64,000 nucleotides of DNA, taken from Arenicella xantha (GTDB lineage: Bacteria; Pseudomonadota; Gammaproteobacteria; Arenicellales; Arenicellaceae). The DNA lies in NCBI RefSeq assembly GCF_003315245.1, contig NZ_QNRT01000007.1:43299-107298 (forward strand), written 5' to 3'. This document shows, one piece after another, positions 62,880-64,000 of the stretch. Each line of letters begins with the position of its first letter. The stretch's first letter is position 1. The translations under genes and the position numbers were made by a program. Below the pieces are notes generated by a model. The model searched no databases, was not told where the DNA came from, and was given only the letters and a program-made list of their open reading frames with translations.

Positions 62880-63293
62880 CTACAAACAGACAAAGATAAA
62901 ATTACTCTCTCTGCTTAACGGAAAACAAAAACTCTCATCACCGCTTTCACAAACGTCACCGACTCCATCTTCATCGGTGTCGAGCTGATCAACGTTAGGT
63001 ATCAGCATACAATTGTCATCCTCATCCAAGATTGAATCATCATCATCATCCACGTCGGTAATGTCACAAATTCCATTTAAGTCCGTATCAACACCATCGT
63101 TCTCAGGAAAAAAATCTGGTCTTAAGCCAATACCATCATCGCCAACAGAACAATCATCACATGAGTCAAAATCAGAATCTAGACATACCTTCGGATTCAA
63201 AGGGTTCGTATCGCTGCCGTTCAATACCCCGTCGTTATCTTGATCATCATCACAATCATCTTGCCATAAACTCGCTTCCCTGACAGAATAAAG
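62880..63293 (-). pseudogene. Thrombospondin type-3 repeat protein, 5' end lost
   Basis: The frame is open from a stop at 63294-63296 (minus strand) to a stop at 62880, about 137 codons, but has no credible start: the only in-frame candidate is a TTG at 63224, in the middle of a repeat. It encodes calcium-binding repeats rich in Asp and Cys (DDCDDDQDNDGV, VCLDSDFDSCDDC, DLNGICDITDVDDDDDS, DEDDNC and DTDEDGVGDVC), ending in CFPLSRESNFIFVCL. The repeats run straight up to the region where a transposase gene begins on the other strand, so the front of the gene was probably removed by that insertion. A surface or secreted protein in origin. Confidence 0.72.
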
Positions 63294-63295
63294 TC

Positions 63296-63309
63296 ATTCA
63301 AGGATGAAT
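63296..63309. repeat. Small hairpin at the transposase-side junction
   Basis: ATTCA (63296-63300) and TGAAT (63305-63309) form a 5-bp stem with loop AGGA, 15 bp before the transposase ATG and next to the end of the truncated repeat gene. REP-associated transposases recognise short hairpins, so this could be a recognition element; the stem is too short to be sure. Confidence 0.3.
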
Positions 63310-63323
63310 CAACAAGGATAGTT

Positions 63324-64000
63324 ATGACCTTGCCAAGAAGCACTCTTGTGTCGTTGGCCGACACACCTTATTACCATTGCGTAGCGCGCTGCGTTCGGCG
63401 TGCCTATTTATGTGGGGTCGATCGATACTCAGGCATTAGCTATGAACATCGGCGTCAATGGCTCGAAGATAAGTTGCATGAGACCGCGGACGCGTTCGCC
63501 ATTAAACTGTGTGCCTACGCGGTGATGAGTAATCACTATCACGTGGTACTGCGAGTCCAAGCTGACATTGCAGACGCGTGGTCAGAACGTGAGGTGATCC
63601 GTCGTTGGCATTCATTGTTCTCCGGAAGCGTGCTTTCGCAACGCTTTATGAATGGTGATGCGCTTGATCCAGTGCTTTACGAACGTCTGTTGGAAGACGT
63701 CGAAACGTGGCGCGCCAGGCTGTGTGATATCTCGTGGTATATGCGCATCGTGAATGAGTTCATCGCGCGTGAGGCGAACAAGGGAGACGACTGCACTGGC
63801 CGATTTTGGGAGGGGCGATTCAAGAGCCAGGCGTTGCTGGATGATCGTGCGCTGCTGTCCTGCATGGCGTACGTTGATCTCAACCCGATTCGTGCCAAGA
63901 TCGCAAAAACGCCTGAAACCTCGAATCACACCAGTATCAAGGCGCGTATTGATTTACTCAACGAGCCGGCTACAACCAAACCTACTCTAGAGGACTTCAC
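63324..64000 (+). mobile_element. REP-associated tyrosine transposase (Y1/HUH, IS200-like), 5' part
   Basis: An open frame runs from an ATG at 63324 to the window edge, 225 codons without a stop. It begins MTLPRSTLVSLADTPYYHCVARCVRRAY, has the HUH metal site in VMSNHYHVVLRVQ, and GRFWEGRFKSQALL with CMAYVDLNPIRAK further on. These are hallmarks of RayT, the Y1 transposases linked to REP palindromes. GAATTC-free and rather GC-rich compared with the surrounding genes, it may be a recent arrival. The C-terminus is outside the window. Such proteins are usually single copies and move REP elements rather than themselves. Confidence 0.88.

Overview
The window looks like chromosome from a free-living, probably marine, gammaproteobacterium of moderate GC. 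The evidence is the rluD/bamD divergent pair, the aat-bpt-infA run, a GlxA/FtrA-type regulator, a LexA with its own SOS box, a glyoxylate shunt built from malate synthase G and a long (~530 aa) isocitrate lyase, and a two-component pair of the 'proteobacterial dedicated sortase' type. The gene mix recalls Arenicella-like marine lineages, but that placement is inference. No rRNA, tRNA, CRISPR array or prophage was seen.

Layout. (1) 1-12.3 kb, minus strand: a surface-polysaccharide (O-antigen-like) operon of the ABC-transporter-dependent type. In transcription order it holds a winged-helix regulator, rfbB, rfbA, wzm, wzt, a methyltransferase with a coiled-coil tail, four family-2 glycosyltransferases, an atypical SDR and a WecA/MraY-like initiating transferase cut by the left edge. 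Its promoter (TTGACT, 17 bp, TATAGT) overlaps a dyad next to the regulator start. (2) 12.4-16.7 kb, plus strand: a divergent three-gene unit of GNAT acyltransferase, PHP-glycosyltransferase fusion and histidine phosphatase, possibly for a glycolipid. (3) 16.9-22 kb: type II NADH dehydrogenase, rhodanese, FtrA-like regulator and a molybdopterin oxidoreductase. (4) 22-33.4 kb: aroC, apbC, glcB divergent from aceA with a shared inverted repeat, a DUF1295 membrane protein, an M3 lipoprotein peptidase and a class-V aminotransferase-like enzyme. (5) 33.4-34.5 kb: a gene-poor stretch packed with small hairpins and 19-bp tandem repeats, then one small orphan gene. (6) 34.5-39.4 kb: PdsR/PdsS-like two-component system, PduO-type adenosyltransferase and sstT. 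(7) 39.5-52.8 kb: housekeeping block (membrane methyltransferase, CPBP protease, pgeF, rluD, bamD, nadE, aat, bpt, infA, lexA, DUF1178, typA) ending in a degenerate CheA-like ATPase protein. (8) 53-64 kb: accessory region with a small orphan protein, a structured RNA leader in front of a secreted P-domain/C25 (gingipain-like) protease, periplasmic DsrE protein, secreted amidohydrolase, a large sulfatase-fold phosphoethanolamine-transferase-like protein, a decapitated thrombospondin type-3 repeat gene and a REP-associated (Y1/HUH) transposase cut by the right edge.

How it works together: regions 1 and 2 build and export cell-surface glycans and lipids. Region 4 carries the two glyoxylate-shunt enzymes under what looks like one shared operator. 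Regions 6 and 8 are envelope and secretion related. The features most worth a second look are the C25 protease leader, the hairpin field near 33.6 kb, the PHP-glycosyltransferase unit, the methyltransferase-Wzt pairing and the transposase-truncated gene at the right end.
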